Assembly: GCA_027533425.1 (NCBI GenBank)
Contig: JAPZUD010000005.1
Span: 248,001 to 312,000, forward strand
DNA from: Beijerinckiaceae bacterium
GTDB lineage: Bacteria; Pseudomonadota; Alphaproteobacteria; Rhizobiales; Beijerinckiaceae
Reading direction: 5' to 3'
Length of the DNA stretch: 64,000 bases
Shown in pieces: positions 1-9,529 of this stretch (position 1 is the first letter of the stretch; each line of letters begins with the position of its first letter). Under the pieces are notes generated by a model, which was given only the letters and a program-made list of their open reading frames with translations, had not been told where the DNA came from and did no database searches. A program made the translations under genes and the position numbers.

Positions 1-1627
1 AAGCGGCTGCCATGGCCTCATCGGCAAGGTAAGCCCCGCCGGCCGCGAGGGCGAAGAGGCGCAGATAGGGGGTCGCACCGGCCAGGGCCGCGTTCGGATT
101 GCCCTTGAGCGCGGCGAGCATGAAGCCGGTGGCGCGTTCCAGTGCATCGACCGCACGGCCGATCCGCGTGCCGATGGCGTTCAGCGCCGGATCGTTGACG
201 GCGCGGGCACGCTCGGCCGAGGCGCGGTAGCCGGCAATCATCGCGGCGACGCGTTGCCCATCCGAGAGCGGCAGCTTGCGGGTGGCGAGGTCGATGGCCT
301 GGATGCCGTTGGTACCCTCGTAGATCGCGAGGATCCGGGCATCACGGTAATGCTGGGCCGCGCCGGTTTCCTCGACGAAACCCATGCCGCCATGGATCTG
401 GACGCCGAGCGAAGCGACCTCGATCCCGATATCGGTCGCGAAGGCCTTGGCCACCGGGGTGAGCATCGAGGCTTCCTCATGCGCGATGCGGCGGGCCTCC
501 GCATCCTCCAGCCGGTGATGCCGGTCGAGGCCGGAAGCCGTGGCGAAGCACAAGGCGCGGGCGGCGGCGATCTTGGCGCGCATCTCCATCAGCATGCGCT
601 TGATGTCCGGGTGTTCGATGATCGGCGAGGCGGAGGGCGCCCCGACGGCGCGGCCCTGCTTGCGGTCACGGGCATAGGAGAGGGCCTGCTGATAGGCCCG
701 GTCGGCAATGGCGACGCCCTGCACGCCGACACCGAGGCGCGCATTGTTCATCATCGTGAACATGCAGGCGAGGCCCTTGTTCTCCTCGCCGATGAGATAA
801 CCGATGGCCCCGCCGGCATCGCCGAAGATCATCGTGGCCGTGGGCGAGGCATGGATGCCGAGCTTGTGCTCCAGAGCGTGGCAGCGCAGGTCATTGCGGG
901 CGCCGAGGCTACCATCCGGATTGACAAGGAATTTTGGTACGAGGAACAGCGAGATGCCGCGCGTGCCGGCCGGCGCATCCGGCAGGCGGGCGAGGACGAG
1001 ATGGATGATGTTCTCCGTCATCTCGTGATCGCCATAGGTGATGAAGATCTTCTGCCCGAAGATCCGGTAGCTGCCATCGGCCGCACGCTCGGCGCGGCTG
1101 GTCAGCAGGTTGAGGTCCGAGCCGGCCTGCGGCTCGGTCAGGTTCATCGTGCCGGTCCATTCGCCGGCAATGAGCTTGGGCAGATAGGTTTGCTTGAGAT
1201 GGTCCGTTCCGTGCGCGGTCAGGGCCTCGACCGCGCCGACCGTCAGCAGCGGGTTGAGCGCGAAGGCCATGTTGGCCGCGTTCCAGATCTCGCTGCAGGC
1301 GACGCTGAGCAGGGTCGGAAGGCCCTGCCCGCCATATTCCGGATCGGCCGCGAGGCTGGCCCAGCCGCCGGCGGCCCAATCGGCATAGGCCTCGGCAAAG
1401 CCGGCCGGCATCCGCACGGTGCCATCGACCAGACGGGCCATTTCCTTGTCGCCGATGCGGTTGAGCGGCGCGAGCCGGCCCTCGGCGAATTTGGCGGCCT
1501 CGTCGAGGATGGCCTCCGCGACACCATCGGCCAGATCGGCGTAGAGACCCGAGGCGATGCCCTGCTCCAGCCCGGCGACATGCCGCATGGCGAACAGGAT
1601 ATCCTCGACTGGCGCGCGATAGGTCAT
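1..1627 (-). CDS. Acyl-CoA dehydrogenase, large AidB/DmdC-like type (3' end cut by window)
   Basis: FAD enzyme expected to oxidise an acyl-CoA to the enoyl-CoA and pass electrons to ETF. The frame is open from an ATG at 1627 to the window edge (542 codons); the family is usually about 590-600 residues, so roughly 50 are missing. The N-terminus (MTYRAPVEDILF) is typical of the large class with an extra N-terminal domain. TEPQAGSDL lies near residue 165, and YEGTNGIQAIDL near residue 435 supplies the glutamate in the position of the usual catalytic base. A GGGGAGAG ribosome site precedes the ATG. An operator-like 20-mer at 1721-1740 lies upstream and recurs before ETF-QO, its downstream electron acceptor. 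The exact acyl chain cannot be told. In related genomes thiolase and hydroxyacyl-CoA dehydrogenase genes often follow; that part lies outside the window. Confidence 0.93.
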   Translation of the reverse strand, partial: MTYRAPVEDILFAMRHVAGLEQGIASGLYADLADGVAEAILDEAAKFAEGRLAPLNRIGDKEMARLVDGTVRMPAGFAEAYADWAAGGWASLAADPEYGGQGLPTLLSVACSEIWNAANMAFALNPLLTVGAVEALTAHGTDHLKQTYLPKLIAGEWTGTMNLTEPQAGSDLNLLTSRAERAADGSYRIFGQKIFITYGDHEMTENIIHLVLARLPDAPAGTRGISLFLVPKFLVNPDGSLGARNDLRCHALEHKLGIHASPTATMIFGDAGGAIGYLIGEENKGLACMFTMMNNARLGVGVQGVAIADRAYQQALSYARDRKQGRAVGAPSASPIIEHPDIKRMLMEMRAKIAAARALCFATASGLDRHHRLEDAEARRIAHEEASMLTPVAKAFATDIGIEVASLGVQIHGGMGFVEETGAAQHYRDARILAIYEGTNGIQAIDLATRKLPLSDGQRVAAMIAGYRASAERARAVNDPALNAIGTRIGRAVDALERATGFMLAALKGNPNAALAGATPYLRLFALAAGGAYLADEAMAAA

Positions 1628-1720
1628 GGCCTCTCTCCCCGGATGCGGGCCGTTCGCCGGCCCCTGTCTGATCATCAAGGTCTACCAAGCCCTTCCCCCG
1701 GAAGGAAGCAGGCGACCCCG

Positions 1721-1740
1721 ATTTAGTTCATATATAAACT
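1721..1740 (-). promoter_or_regulatory. Operator-like quasi-palindrome upstream of acyl-CoA dehydrogenase
   Basis: On the minus strand this reads AGTTTATATATGAACTAAAT, with the core AGTTYATATATRAACT. It is an exact match, in inverted orientation on the map, to 18166-18185 upstream of ETF-QO. It lies 94 nt before the dehydrogenase start, just downstream of TTGAAA, which could be a -35 box. AT-rich palindromes of this size are typical targets of MarR- or TetR-type repressors, but the regulator is unknown. Confidence 0.7.
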
Positions 1741-1873
1741 ATCTGGTTTCAACCGGCATGGCAAGCGCTTCCTGCCACCCTGCCCCGCCATAGTCGGTCA
1801 GGAACGGCCGCGCAGTCAGGTGGCCGACAAAGAGATGTTGCAGATCCGGGGCAATTTGCCCCAAAGATGTCCC

Positions 1874-2896
1874 ATGCTCTCGCCAACCCAGACGACAGTC
1901 CTGACCGACCGGCCGGAAGACCTGGCCCGCGCGGGCGCCCTGCTGGCTGCCGGGGCGCTGGTGGCGTTCCCGACCGAAACAGTCTACGGGCTCGGCGCGG
2001 ATGCCACGAATCCGGAGGCGATTGCCCGGCTCTATGCCGCCAAGGGCCGGCCGCATTTCAACCCGCTCATCGCGCATGTCGCCCGGACCGAAGAGGCCTT
2101 CGCGCTGGGAGATTTCCCGCCCGAGGCACGGATCCTGGCCGAGGCGTTCTGGCCGGGCCCGCTGACTTTGGTGGTGCCCGCGCGAGCCGGGAGCCCAGTC
2201 TGCGAACTGGCCCGGGCCGGGCTTGATTCGGTGGCGATCCGTGTCCCGGACCATCCGGTCGCGCGGGCGATCCTTCAGGCCGCGGGCCGGCCGGTTGCCG
2301 CACCCAGCGCAAACCGGTCGGGGCATGTCTCGGCCAGCAATGCCCGGCATGTCGAGGAAGACCTTGCCGGCCGGATCGCGGCCCTTGTCGATGGCGGGGC
2401 CACGCCGATCGGCGTCGAATCAACGATTGTCGGCTGCCTCGGCGGTGTGATCACGCTTCTCCGTCCGGGCGGCATCCCCCGCGAGGCGATCGAGGCCAAG
2501 CTCGGCAGGGCACTCGAGGCTGCCTCGACAGATGCCGGCAAGCCGCTCGCTCCGGGGCGGCTGAGCTCCCATTATGCACCACAGCATGGCGTGCGACTTA
2601 ACGCCACAGCCCTCCGGCCGGGCGAAGCCTATCTCGGATTCGGAAGCGCCGAACCGGGCGGCGCCGAGCCCGTGGCCGCGATGAACCTGTCGCAAACCGG
2701 GGATCTCGCCGAGGCGGCATCGCGCCTTTATGGCTGCCTTCGCACGCTGGATTCACTCCCCAGCGCGGGAATCGCTGTGGCGCCGTTGCCGGGCACCGGA
2801 TTGGGCGAAGCCATTCAGGACAGGCTGTTGCGCGCTGCGGCGCCGCGTGAGGCCCCTGAATCCGTCGCCCCGGCAACCCTTGCCAAAGGCGCATAA
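1874..2896 (+). CDS. L-threonylcarbamoyladenylate synthase (Sua5/TsaC long form)
   Basis: Makes threonylcarbamoyl-AMP from threonine, bicarbonate and ATP, the first step of t6A37 modification of ANN-decoding tRNAs; a cytosolic enzyme. The 340-residue product has an N-terminal YrdC domain with PTETVYGLG (33-41), KGRPHFNPL (57-65) and SANRSG (near 160), followed from about residue 210 by the C-terminal Sua5 domain, so it is the long Sua5 form rather than short TsaC. An in-frame ATG at 1820 would add 18 residues unlike the family, so 1874 is preferred, although no strong ribosome site precedes it. It is divergent from the acyl-CoA dehydrogenase and followed by a LysR gene. Confidence 0.92.
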   Translation: MLSPTQTTVLTDRPEDLARAGALLAAGALVAFPTETVYGLGADATNPEAIARLYAAKGRPHFNPLIAHVARTEEAFALGDFPPEARILAEAFWPGPLTLVVPARAGSPVCELARAGLDSVAIRVPDHPVARAILQAAGRPVAAPSANRSGHVSASNARHVEEDLAGRIAALVDGGATPIGVESTIVGCLGGVITLLRPGGIPREAIEAKLGRALEAASTDAGKPLAPGRLSSHYAPQHGVRLNATALRPGEAYLGFGSAEPGGAEPVAAMNLSQTGDLAEAASRLYGCLRTLDSLPSAGIAVAPLPGTGLGEAIQDRLLRAAAPREAPESVAPATLAKGA

Positions 2897-2910
2897 ATCA
2901 TGTGGGAATG

Positions 2911-2938
2911 TTTTCAGATACTGTATACCGAATACAAT
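2911..2938 (+). promoter_or_regulatory. Candidate promoter of the LysR gene
   Basis: TTTTCA (2911-2916), a 16-nt spacer and TACAAT (2933-2938) form a plausible sigma-70 promoter in an AT-rich patch between tsaC and the LysR gene. The expected start of transcription would be only a few bases before the ATG at 2951, where no Shine-Dalgarno sequence is seen, so the transcript may be nearly leaderless. Prediction only. Confidence 0.35.
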
Positions 2939-2950
2939 ATGTGACCCGTC

Positions 2951-3880
2951 ATGCAGCCACTCGCCTGGGATGATTTCCGCCTCGTCCGCGCCATTGCCGA
3001 CCACCGCTCCCTCGGTGGCGCAGCGGAAGCCCTCGGCGTTAACAATTCGACCGTGTTCCGGCGGTTGAATGCGCTCGAGGAACATCTCGGCGTGCGGATC
3101 TTCGAACGCGCCCGTTCCGGCTACCTGCTGACCTCCGCCGGCGAGGAGATGGTGGGCCTGGCCAGCCGGATGGCCGAATCGATCCTTGAATTCGAGCGCC
3201 GAATTGCCGGACAGGATGTCCGCCCGTCGGGCGAACTGCGTGTGACGACCACAGACACGATCTTCTCGCATCTCGTTTCCCCGATCTTCTGCGCCTTCCG
3301 CCAGCGTTACCCGGAAATCACGCTTGATTTTGTGATCGACAACCGGGCCCTCAACCTGTCTCGCCGCGATGCAGACGTCGCCATCCGCGCCTCGGTCGAT
3401 CCACCGCCCTCGCTGGTCGGACGACGTGTCGCCACGATCGGCTGGGGCTGCTATGCCGGCCGGGCTTTCGTGTCCGAACAGAAGCCGGATCTCGCCGAGC
3501 CGGAAAGCCTGCTGCGCAAGCCGGCCCGCTGGGTCGGCCTCGGTGATCCGATCAGCATGACCGCGGGCGGCCGCTGGATTTCCGGGCAGGTGCCGCCCGA
3601 ATGCGTGGTGGTGAAGGTCAACATGGTCTCCACCCTCGCCAGTGCGGCGCAGGCAGGGCTCGGCATGACAGCCCTGCCCTGTTTCATCGGCGACCAGTTG
3701 CCCGACCTGGTGCGGATCCACTCGCTCCGCATCTCTTCGGATACCGGCCTGTGGGTATTGACCCATCCGGACCTGAAAAAGGCCGCGCGGGTGCGGGCCT
3801 TTCTCGAGTTCTTCGGTGCGGAACTGACGAAGCGCCGCCGCCTGATCGAGGGCGACGACATCGCCAACCCGCCGGCCTGA
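2951..3880 (+). CDS. LysR-family transcriptional regulator
   Basis: A 309-residue DNA-binding regulator. The winged helix-turn-helix occupies about residues 8-66 (WDDFRLVRAIADHRSLGGAA, then STVFRRLNALEEHLGVRIFE), followed by a periplasmic-binding-protein-like effector domain from about residue 95. The length is normal for the family. The inducer cannot be predicted. It converges on an MFS transporter gene; the two stop codons abut and share a palindrome. LysR proteins often control a divergent neighbour, but here the upstream gene, tsaC, is co-directional, so the target is not evident. Confidence 0.93.
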   Translation: MQPLAWDDFRLVRAIADHRSLGGAAEALGVNNSTVFRRLNALEEHLGVRIFERARSGYLLTSAGEEMVGLASRMAESILEFERRIAGQDVRPSGELRVTTTDTIFSHLVSPIFCAFRQRYPEITLDFVIDNRALNLSRRDADVAIRASVDPPPSLVGRRVATIGWGCYAGRAFVSEQKPDLAEPESLLRKPARWVGLGDPISMTAGGRWISGQVPPECVVVKVNMVSTLASAAQAGLGMTALPCFIGDQLPDLVRIHSLRISSDTGLWVLTHPDLKKAARVRAFLEFFGAELTKRRRLIEGDDIANPPA

Positions 3881-3890
3881 TCAGGCCGGC
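3871..3890. terminator. 20-bp perfect palindrome spanning two abutting stop codons
   Basis: GCCGGCCTGATCAGGCCGGC is its own reverse complement. Its centre is the TGA of the LysR gene (3878-3880) joined to the reverse-strand TGA of the MFS gene (3881-3883). As RNA it folds into an 8-bp stem with a GATC loop on either strand. It is likely a compact bidirectional terminator, although it lacks a T-tract. Confidence 0.5.
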
Positions 3891-5161
3891 TGGGGCTGCC
3901 AGCGCCCCGGCGCGGCGCGCTCGCTGATCGGCAGGTTGATGATGGCCGACGCCACGCCGAGCGCCACGGAAAGCCACCAGACCACGTCATAGCTGCCCGT
4001 CCGCTCGAACAGGAGGCCGCCCAGCCAGACGCCGAGGAAGGCACCGACCTGGTGGGAGAAAAAGGCGAAGCCGTAGAGCATCGCCATGTAGCGCGGCCCG
4101 AACATGATCGAGACCAGGGCGGCGGTCGGCGGAACGGTGGAGAGCCAGAGCAGCCCCGTGAATGCGCCGAAGGTGAGCGCCGAGAGAACCCCGACTGTCG
4201 TCACGATGCCGAAGACGCTGACCGGCTGCGCGACGAAGGGAATCGACATCAGCAAGCCGATCGTCACCACCGAGCGGGCGAAATAGATCGCCGCGAGAAT
4301 CCAGCGCTTGGGCATGCGGTTGCCAAGCCAGCCGGCCGAAAGGGAGCCGACAATGTTGAAGATGCCGACCAGCGCCAGCGTCCAGCCGCCCACTTCCGGC
4401 GGCAGGCCGATATCCTTGAAATAGGACGGCAGATGCACGGTAATGAAGGCGAGCTGAAAGCCGCAGGTGAAGAAGCCGAGCACCAGCAGCACATAGGAAC
4501 GGTGCCGGAAGGCCTGGTTCAGCGCCTGTTTGACCGACTGGTTGTCGGCGCCTGGTGCGGCATTGGCCGCGGCCTGCTTCTGGGGCGGGGTGGCGATGGC
4601 GAGCGCCAGCGGCAGGACCAGCATGGTCAGGCCGGCGAAGATCAGCAGCGCATTCTGCCAGCCGTAATCGCGGATCAGGGCGACGCCGAGCGGCGAGAAC
4701 AGGAACTGGCCGAAGGAGCCCGCGGCCGTGCCGGCGCCGAAGGCCATCGAGCGCTTTTCCGGCGGCAGCAGCTTGCCGAAAGCCGCGAGAACAAGGTTGA
4801 AGGATGAGCCGGCCAGGCCGAAGCCGATCAGCACGCCGGCCGTGAGGTTCAGCGTCAGCGGGTCGCCTGCCACGGTCATCAGCGCGAGGCCGGCGGCATA
4901 GAGGCTCGCCCCGATCCAGAGCACGCGCAGGGTGCCGAAGCGATCGGCGATGGCGCCCATGAAGGGCTGTCCGACGCCCCAGAGCAGGTTCTGGATGGCG
5001 AGGGCCATCGCGAAGACATCGCGGCCCCAGCCGTTGGTGGAGATGATCGGCTGCTGGAAGAAGCCCATCGTGGCGCGCGGCCCGAAGGTGAGCATCGAAC
5101 AGGCGCAGCCGGCAAGGATGATCAGGCCCGGCGCAAGCGCGCGGGAAGCGGTGGCATTCAT
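3881..5161 (-). CDS. MFS transporter, oxalate/formate-antiporter-like group
   Basis: A 426-residue inner-membrane carrier with the twelve hydrophobic segments expected of the major facilitator superfamily. Motif A after the second helix reads GAIADRFGTLRVL, and the N-terminal half (SMLTFGPRATMGFFQQPI, then GWGRDVFAMALAIQNLLWG) resembles the oxalate/formate and monocarboxylate carrier group, so an organic anion substrate is plausible but not proven. The start at 5161 is supported by a GGAG ribosome site eight bases upstream. The long central loop (about residues 195-215) is rich in Ala and Gln. It is convergent with the LysR gene. Confidence 0.88.
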   Translation of the reverse strand: MNATASRALAPGLIILAGCACSMLTFGPRATMGFFQQPIISTNGWGRDVFAMALAIQNLLWGVGQPFMGAIADRFGTLRVLWIGASLYAAGLALMTVAGDPLTLNLTAGVLIGFGLAGSSFNLVLAAFGKLLPPEKRSMAFGAGTAAGSFGQFLFSPLGVALIRDYGWQNALLIFAGLTMLVLPLALAIATPPQKQAAANAAPGADNQSVKQALNQAFRHRSYVLLVLGFFTCGFQLAFITVHLPSYFKDIGLPPEVGGWTLALVGIFNIVGSLSAGWLGNRMPKRWILAAIYFARSVVTIGLLMSIPFVAQPVSVFGIVTTVGVLSALTFGAFTGLLWLSTVPPTAALVSIMFGPRYMAMLYGFAFFSHQVGAFLGVWLGGLLFERTGSYDVVWWLSVALGVASAIINLPISERAAPGRWQPQPA

Positions 5162-5306
5162 GGGAAAGCTCCAAGGTTGCCCCGAGCCTAGGCGAGATTT
5201 CCCAGCTTGGCGAGACTGTCGCTTTGCCTTCTTGCGTCAAGATCGCGCCAAAAGGGCAGCAGAGCTGACCGAATGTCGGAATCGCGGGTGACGGGGCGGC
5301 CCGGCC

Positions 5307-7568
5307 CTACCCCGCGATGCGGCTGAAATCCGCCACCTGCCGTGTCACCCGGCGGAGCGTGGCGAGCAGGGCAAGGCGGTTGCGGCGGATGGCCGGATCC
5401 TCGGCATTGACGAGGACCGCCTCGAAAAACGCATCGACCGGGCCGCGCAGCGCCGCCATGGCGCGCATCGCCGCCTCGAAATCGGCCTTGCCGAGCGCGA
5501 TGCCGGCCGCCTCGCCGGCTTTCGAGAGCGCCTCGAGCAGGGCCTTCTCGCTGGGTTCGCGGCAAAAGGCGGGCTCGGCGGCGGCCTCGAAGGCGCCCTC
5601 GCCATCCTTCTTCTCCTCGGCGCGGAGGATATTCGCCGCGCGCTTGAAGCCGGCGAGGAGCGATTTGCCATCCTCGGTTTCAAGGAAGCGGCCGAGCGCA
5701 TTCACGCGCTGGACGACGAGGAGGAGGTCGTCATTGGCCTCGCCGTTTCCAAGCACGGCATCGACGAGATCATGCCGCGCACCCTGATCGCGGAGCATGA
5801 CCTTCAGGCGGTCATGGAAGAACGAGAGGAGGTCGGCGCTTTTTTGATCGGTTGCCGACGATATTTCATCGACCACCTTTTGCGACGAGGGACCTAAGAT
5901 TTGTACGTAGAGTTCGTGTCGTGCCTTTGCATCGATTGCACTGTCCCTCAGCGCAGCCGATAAATGCTCGAATGCATTGATGGTACCAAATTCCTTGCTC
6001 AGGTTGATCGCAAGCGGCTGGAATATTGCAAAGGTAACGATTGGAAGGATTGGAAGCCCCACCTCATTCTCGACCACCAGCCGGATCACCCCCAACGCCG
6101 CGCGCCTGAGCGCATAAGGGTCCTTGCTCCCGGTGGGCTTCTCGTCAATCGCCCAGAACCCGACCAAGGTATCGAGCTTGTCCGCCAGCGCGACGGTGAC
6201 GGAAACCGGATCCTTCGGCACGGAATCGCCCGGGCCGACCGGCTTGTAATGCTCCTCGCAGGCGGCAGCGACCGAGGGGTCGAGCCCGATCTGCCCGGCA
6301 TAGATCCGGCCCATCAGGCCCTGCACTTCCGGGAATTCGCCCACCACCTCGGTCTGCAGGTCGAGCTTGCAGATCGTTACAGCATCGTTGACTTTCTTCG
6401 GATCGGCCCCGGTGACGGCACAGAGCTCTTTCGCCAGCGCGCGGATGCGCTCGATCCGGTCACACTGGCTGCCGAGCTTCTCGTGGAAGGTGACGTTGCG
6501 GAAACGCTCCAGCCGCGCAAACTCCCGATCCTCGCGCCAGACCTTCTTGTCCGTCTCCCAGAAGAACTTGGCATCCGAGAGGCGGGCGCGGATGACGCGC
6601 TCATTGCCGGCGATGATGGTGGCGCCGCCATCCCGGGCCTCGATATTCGAGACGAGCAGGAAGCGATTGGCGAGCCGGCCATCGGGGCCGCGCAGGACGA
6701 AGCACTTCTGGTTGGCGCGGATCGTGGCGCGGATGACCTCGCCCGGCACGTCGAGGAAGGCGTCCTCGAAGCGGCCCATCAGCACGACGGGCCATTCGAC
6801 AAGGCCGGCCACTTCCTCGAGCAGGCCCTCATCCTCGACAACCTCAAGCCCCTGCGCGAAAGCGAGGTTGCGGGCATCCTGCCGGATAATCTCCTTGCGG
6901 CGCGCCGGATCGAGCACGACCTTCGCCGCCTCGAGCTTCGCCGCGTAATCCTCGAAGCGCTTCACGCGGATTTCCGCCGGCGCCAGAAAACGGTGGCCAT
7001 AGGTGATGTTGCCGGCGGCGAGCCCGTCCACTTCGAACGGCACGATCTCGGGTTCCTCGGTCTCGGCGCCGAAGGTGGCGAGGATCGCGCGGAGCGGGCG
7101 CACCCAGCGCAGCGATGCGGAGGAGGTGCTGGCCGCGCCCCAGCGCATGCTCTTCGGCCAGGGGAAGGCGCGGATCGTTGCCGGCAGGATCTCGGCCAGA
7201 AGGTCCAGCGTAGGCCGGCCGGGCTTCTCGATCACGGCGACGTAGAATTCGCCCTTCTTCGGATCGGTCTCGATCTTCGCCTCAGCGAGCGAGGCGAGCC
7301 CCGCCGATTTCAGGAAGCCCTGGATCGCGCCCTCGGGCGAACCGACGCGCGGGCCCTTGCGCTCCTCGCGCGTATCCGGCTGGCGGGCCGGCAGGCCGAC
7401 GACATGCAAAGCCAGCCGGCGCGGCGTCGCATAGGCCTGCGCGCCCTCATAGGTCACGCCCGCCTCGACCAGCGCGTTGGTGACAAGGCGCTTCAGGTCC
7501 TCCGAGGCCTGCTTCTGCATGCGGGCCGGAATTTCCTCGGAGAAAAGTTCGAACAGAAGATCGGGCAT
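5307..7568 (-). CDS. glyS: Glycine--tRNA ligase beta subunit
   Basis: Beta chain of the alpha2beta2 glycyl-tRNA synthetase; it supplies tRNA recognition and works with GlyQ encoded at 8388-9326. The start [18 protein letters not shown] is the classic GlyS N-terminus, so 7568 is chosen over an in-frame ATG 96 codons upstream. The protein is 753 residues, longer than the usual 690 or so. The excess lies around residues 504-582, between FALRR-like helices and [23 protein letters not shown], and is encoded by DNA of 50 percent GC (120 of 240 bases at 5821-6060), against 62-67 percent in the adjoining 60-base blocks. The frame stays intact throughout, so the protein is probably functional. Confidence 0.95.
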   Translation of the reverse strand: MPDLLFELFSEEIPARMQKQASEDLKRLVTNALVEAGVTYEGAQAYATPRRLALHVVGLPARQPDTREERKGPRVGSPEGAIQGFLKSAGLASLAEAKIETDPKKGEFYVAVIEKPGRPTLDLLAEILPATIRAFPWPKSMRWGAASTSSASLRWVRPLRAILATFGAETEEPEIVPFEVDGLAAGNITYGHRFLAPAEIRVKRFEDYAAKLEAAKVVLDPARRKEIIRQDARNLAFAQGLEVVEDEGLLEEVAGLVEWPVVLMGRFEDAFLDVPGEVIRATIRANQKCFVLRGPDGRLANRFLLVSNIEARDGGATIIAGNERVIRARLSDAKFFWETDKKVWREDREFARLERFRNVTFHEKLGSQCDRIERIRALAKELCAVTGADPKKVNDAVTICKLDLQTEVVGEFPEVQGLMGRIYAGQIGLDPSVAAACEEHYKPVGPGDSVPKDPVSVTVALADKLDTLVGFWAIDEKPTGSKDPYALRRAALGVIRLVVENEVGLPILPIVTFAIFQPLAINLSKEFGTINAFEHLSAALRDSAIDAKARHELYVQILGPSSQKVVDEISSATDQKSADLLSFFHDRLKVMLRDQGARHDLVDAVLGNGEANDDLLLVVQRVNALGRFLETEDGKSLLAGFKRAANILRAEEKKDGEGAFEAAAEPAFCREPSEKALLEALSKAGEAAGIALGKADFEAAMRAMAALRGPVDAFFEAVLVNAEDPAIRRNRLALLATLRRVTRQVADFSRIAG
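5821..6060 (-). other. Low-GC in-frame segment inside glyS
   Basis: Each of the four 60-base blocks 5821-5880, 5881-5940, 5941-6000 and 6001-6060 contains 30 G+C, exactly 50 percent, while 5761-5820 has 37 and 6061-6120 has 40. It encodes a region with a hydrophobic start ([19 protein letters not shown]) and a polar helical remainder. This is a variable linker position in GlyS. It could be an old insertion or an intrinsically divergent lineage-specific domain. Confidence 0.6.
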
Positions 7569-7629
7569 GGGCGTTCCGGGTTCCGGGATGGCCGCGCCCG
7601 GATGAGGCGCGGCGTCGGCAGGTTTGGGT

Positions 7630-7872
7630 TCAGAGCTTGTTATGCGCACCGTCGCAGAAGGGCGATTTGCCGGTCTGCTTGCAGGTGCAGAAGAAGGCCT
7701 TGCGGTCGGCATCAGCCGTCCATTGCAGGGGCGTGAAGAGGCCCTCGGCCTTGTGGGAGCCATCACAGAACGGCTGGTTCTTCGACAGGCCGCAGGTGCA
7801 CCACCAGTAATCCTTGCCCTTTTCCACCTCGACGGGGATGGGCGCCGTTCCACCAATTTGCGGTTTCGTCAT
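7630..7872 (-). CDS. Double CDGSH iron-sulfur domain protein
   Basis: An 80-residue protein with two CDGSH motifs, [16 protein letters not shown] and [16 protein letters not shown], each supplying three Cys and one His for a 2Fe-2S cluster, as in the mitoNEET/MiNT-like family. No membrane segment is seen, so it is probably cytosolic. The ATG at 7872 is preferred over one 42 bases upstream because GAGGGA sits nine bases before it. It lies between a small exported protein gene and glyS, in the same direction as glyQ and glyS, so it is probably co-transcribed with the synthetase. A role in redox or iron handling is inferred from the family only. Confidence 0.88.
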   Translation of the reverse strand: MTKPQIGGTAPIPVEVEKGKDYWWCTCGLSKNQPFCDGSHKAEGLFTPLQWTADADRKAFFCTCKQTGKSPFCDGAHNKL

Positions 7873-7914
7873 GGGTTGTCCCTCGGTTGAGGCCGGAAAA
7901 TGCCGGCGATCCAT

Positions 7915-8391
7915 TCAATTGCCTTTTGCGCCGGCCTCGAGCATTTTCGACCAGCGCCAGCCATCCGTCGGGGCCGGATTGACAATATCGTCGATCCGCC
8001 ACGCGTTCTTCTCCTGCACCAGTTCGAAGACCAGCGTCTGCTCGGGCTGCTCCTTGAAAATGCGCATCCTAACCGAGACGACGGCCTTGCCGCCCGACGC
8101 ATTTGTGGCCGAGAATTTCAGTGTGTCGCGAAAATTGTCGTCCGAATCCTGCGAATTCGTCGTCGGGTCGAAGTCGAGGCCGGAGACGACTTCGTTCAGC
8201 CGCCGCGAGGTTCGGATTGCCGCGGCATAGAGTTTCCTCAGCCGGGCGGAATAGGGCCGCTGGGCGTCCTTGATCTTCGGATCATAGACCTGTCGCACCA
8301 CGGCAACCGGATCCCCCGGGCCGGCTTGCGCAAGAGCCGGTCCGCTCGCGAGGCCGGCCAGCAGCGCAAGGACGACACGGCGCCGGTTCAT
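7915..8391 (-). CDS. Small exported protein, DUF3828-like
   Basis: A 158-residue protein with a signal peptide ([23 protein letters not shown]; cleavage likely after ALA). The mature part has a NTF2-like or DUF3828-like layout: an N-terminal helix ([13 protein letters not shown]), then [26 protein letters not shown] and alternating beta strands ending in [15 protein letters not shown]. Domain assignment is tentative. The start ATG overlaps the glyQ stop as ATGA, so translation is coupled to glyQ. Function unknown. Confidence 0.75.
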   Translation of the reverse strand: MNRRRVVLALLAGLASGPALAQAGPGDPVAVVRQVYDPKIKDAQRPYSARLRKLYAAAIRTSRRLNEVVSGLDFDPTTNSQDSDDNFRDTLKFSATNASGGKAVVSVRMRIFKEQPEQTLVFELVQEKNAWRIDDIVNPAPTDGWRWSKMLEAGAKGN

Positions 8392-9326
8392 GCCGCACCG
8401 CCGGCTTCGGTCTTCACCCAGGCGGCGCCGCAGGCCTTGGCCAGTTCGCGCACGCGAAGGATGTAGCTCTGCCGCTCGGTGACAGAGATCACGCCGCGCG
8501 CATCAAGCAGGTTGAAGGCATGGCTGGCCTTGATGCACTGGTCATAGGCCGGCAGGACCTGACGATGGCGCTCGCCCTCGCCACGCTCGCCCGCCGCGAG
8601 CAGGGCGCGGCATTCGGCCTCGGCCTCGGCGAAGTTGCGGAAGAGCTTCTCGGTATTCGCATACTCGAAATTGTGCCGGGAATACTCCTCCTCGGCCTGC
8701 CGGAACACATCGCCGTAGGTGACCTTGGCGTCACCTTCGAGCCCGTTGAAATTCAGCTCGAAGCCGTTGTCGACGCCCTGGAGATACATGGCGAGGCGCT
8801 CGAGCCCATAGGTAAGTTCGCCCGCCACCGGCGCGCATTCCTGGCCGGCCACCTGCTGGAAATAGGTGAACTGGCTGACTTCCATCCCGTCGCACCAGCA
8901 TTCCCAGCCGAGGCCCCAGGCGCCGAGGGTGGGGCTTTCCCAATCATCCTCGACGAAGCGGAGATCATGCACGGCCGGGTCGATGCCGATGGCATAGAGG
9001 CTCTCGAGATAGAGCTCCTGCAGGTTCGGCGGCGACGGCTTCAGGATGACCTGGAACTGGTAGTAATGCTGGAAGCGGTTCGGGTTCTCGCCATAGCGGC
9101 CATCCTTCGGGCGACGCGAAGGCTGGACATAGGCCGCGTTCCATGGCCGGGGGCCGAGGGCGCGCAGGGTCGTGGCCGGGTGGAAGGTGCCCGCGCCGAC
9201 TTCCATGTCATAGGGCTGCAGGATGACGCAGCCCTTTTCCGCCCAGAAGCGCTGGAGCGTCAGGATCAGCCCCTGGAAGGAACGGTCAGGTCGAAGGGCA
9301 TCTGGCCCATGCGTCAATGCAGTCAC
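8388..9326 (-). CDS. glyQ: Glycine--tRNA ligase alpha subunit
   Basis: Catalytic alpha chain of the alpha2beta2 glycyl-tRNA synthetase, which activates glycine and charges tRNA-Gly with GlyS. The 312-residue product is close to the family norm and contains highly conserved stretches: [57 protein letters not shown] and [20 protein letters not shown]. First gene of a four-gene run glyQ, exported protein, CDGSH protein, glyS. The upstream 200 bases contain no obvious T-box or other riboswitch. Confidence 0.97.
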   Translation of the reverse strand: MTALTHGPDALRPDRSFQGLILTLQRFWAEKGCVILQPYDMEVGAGTFHPATTLRALGPRPWNAAYVQPSRRPKDGRYGENPNRFQHYYQFQVILKPSPPNLQELYLESLYAIGIDPAVHDLRFVEDDWESPTLGAWGLGWECWCDGMEVSQFTYFQQVAGQECAPVAGELTYGLERLAMYLQGVDNGFELNFNGLEGDAKVTYGDVFRQAEEEYSRHNFEYANTEKLFRNFAEAEAECRALLAAGERGEGERHRQVLPAYDQCIKASHAFNLLDARGVISVTERQSYILRVRELAKACGAAWVKTEAGGAA

Positions 9327-9529
9327 GGCGGATCATCCCGGAAAAGGCGTTGGTTTCCCCTAGCCGAGCGCGCGGGAGGCTCGCAAGCCCCTTCGCCCGA
9401 AGCCGCGCGGTTAACAGGGCGTGAAAGGCCTGTGCGCGAACGCACCGCCAGCCGGCGCGGGAGGCGGCATTGTCCCGGTCATGGCGCTCACCCCCCGGCG
9501 CCCCAACCTCGAGACCCCGGAGAAAACCC

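Noticed and set aside
9420-9529. Start of the Gly/Asn-rich gene at 9470
   Set aside because: The first 20 codons would add a Pro/Arg-rich stretch before a good signal peptide; the ATG at 9530 has GGAG at correct spacing.
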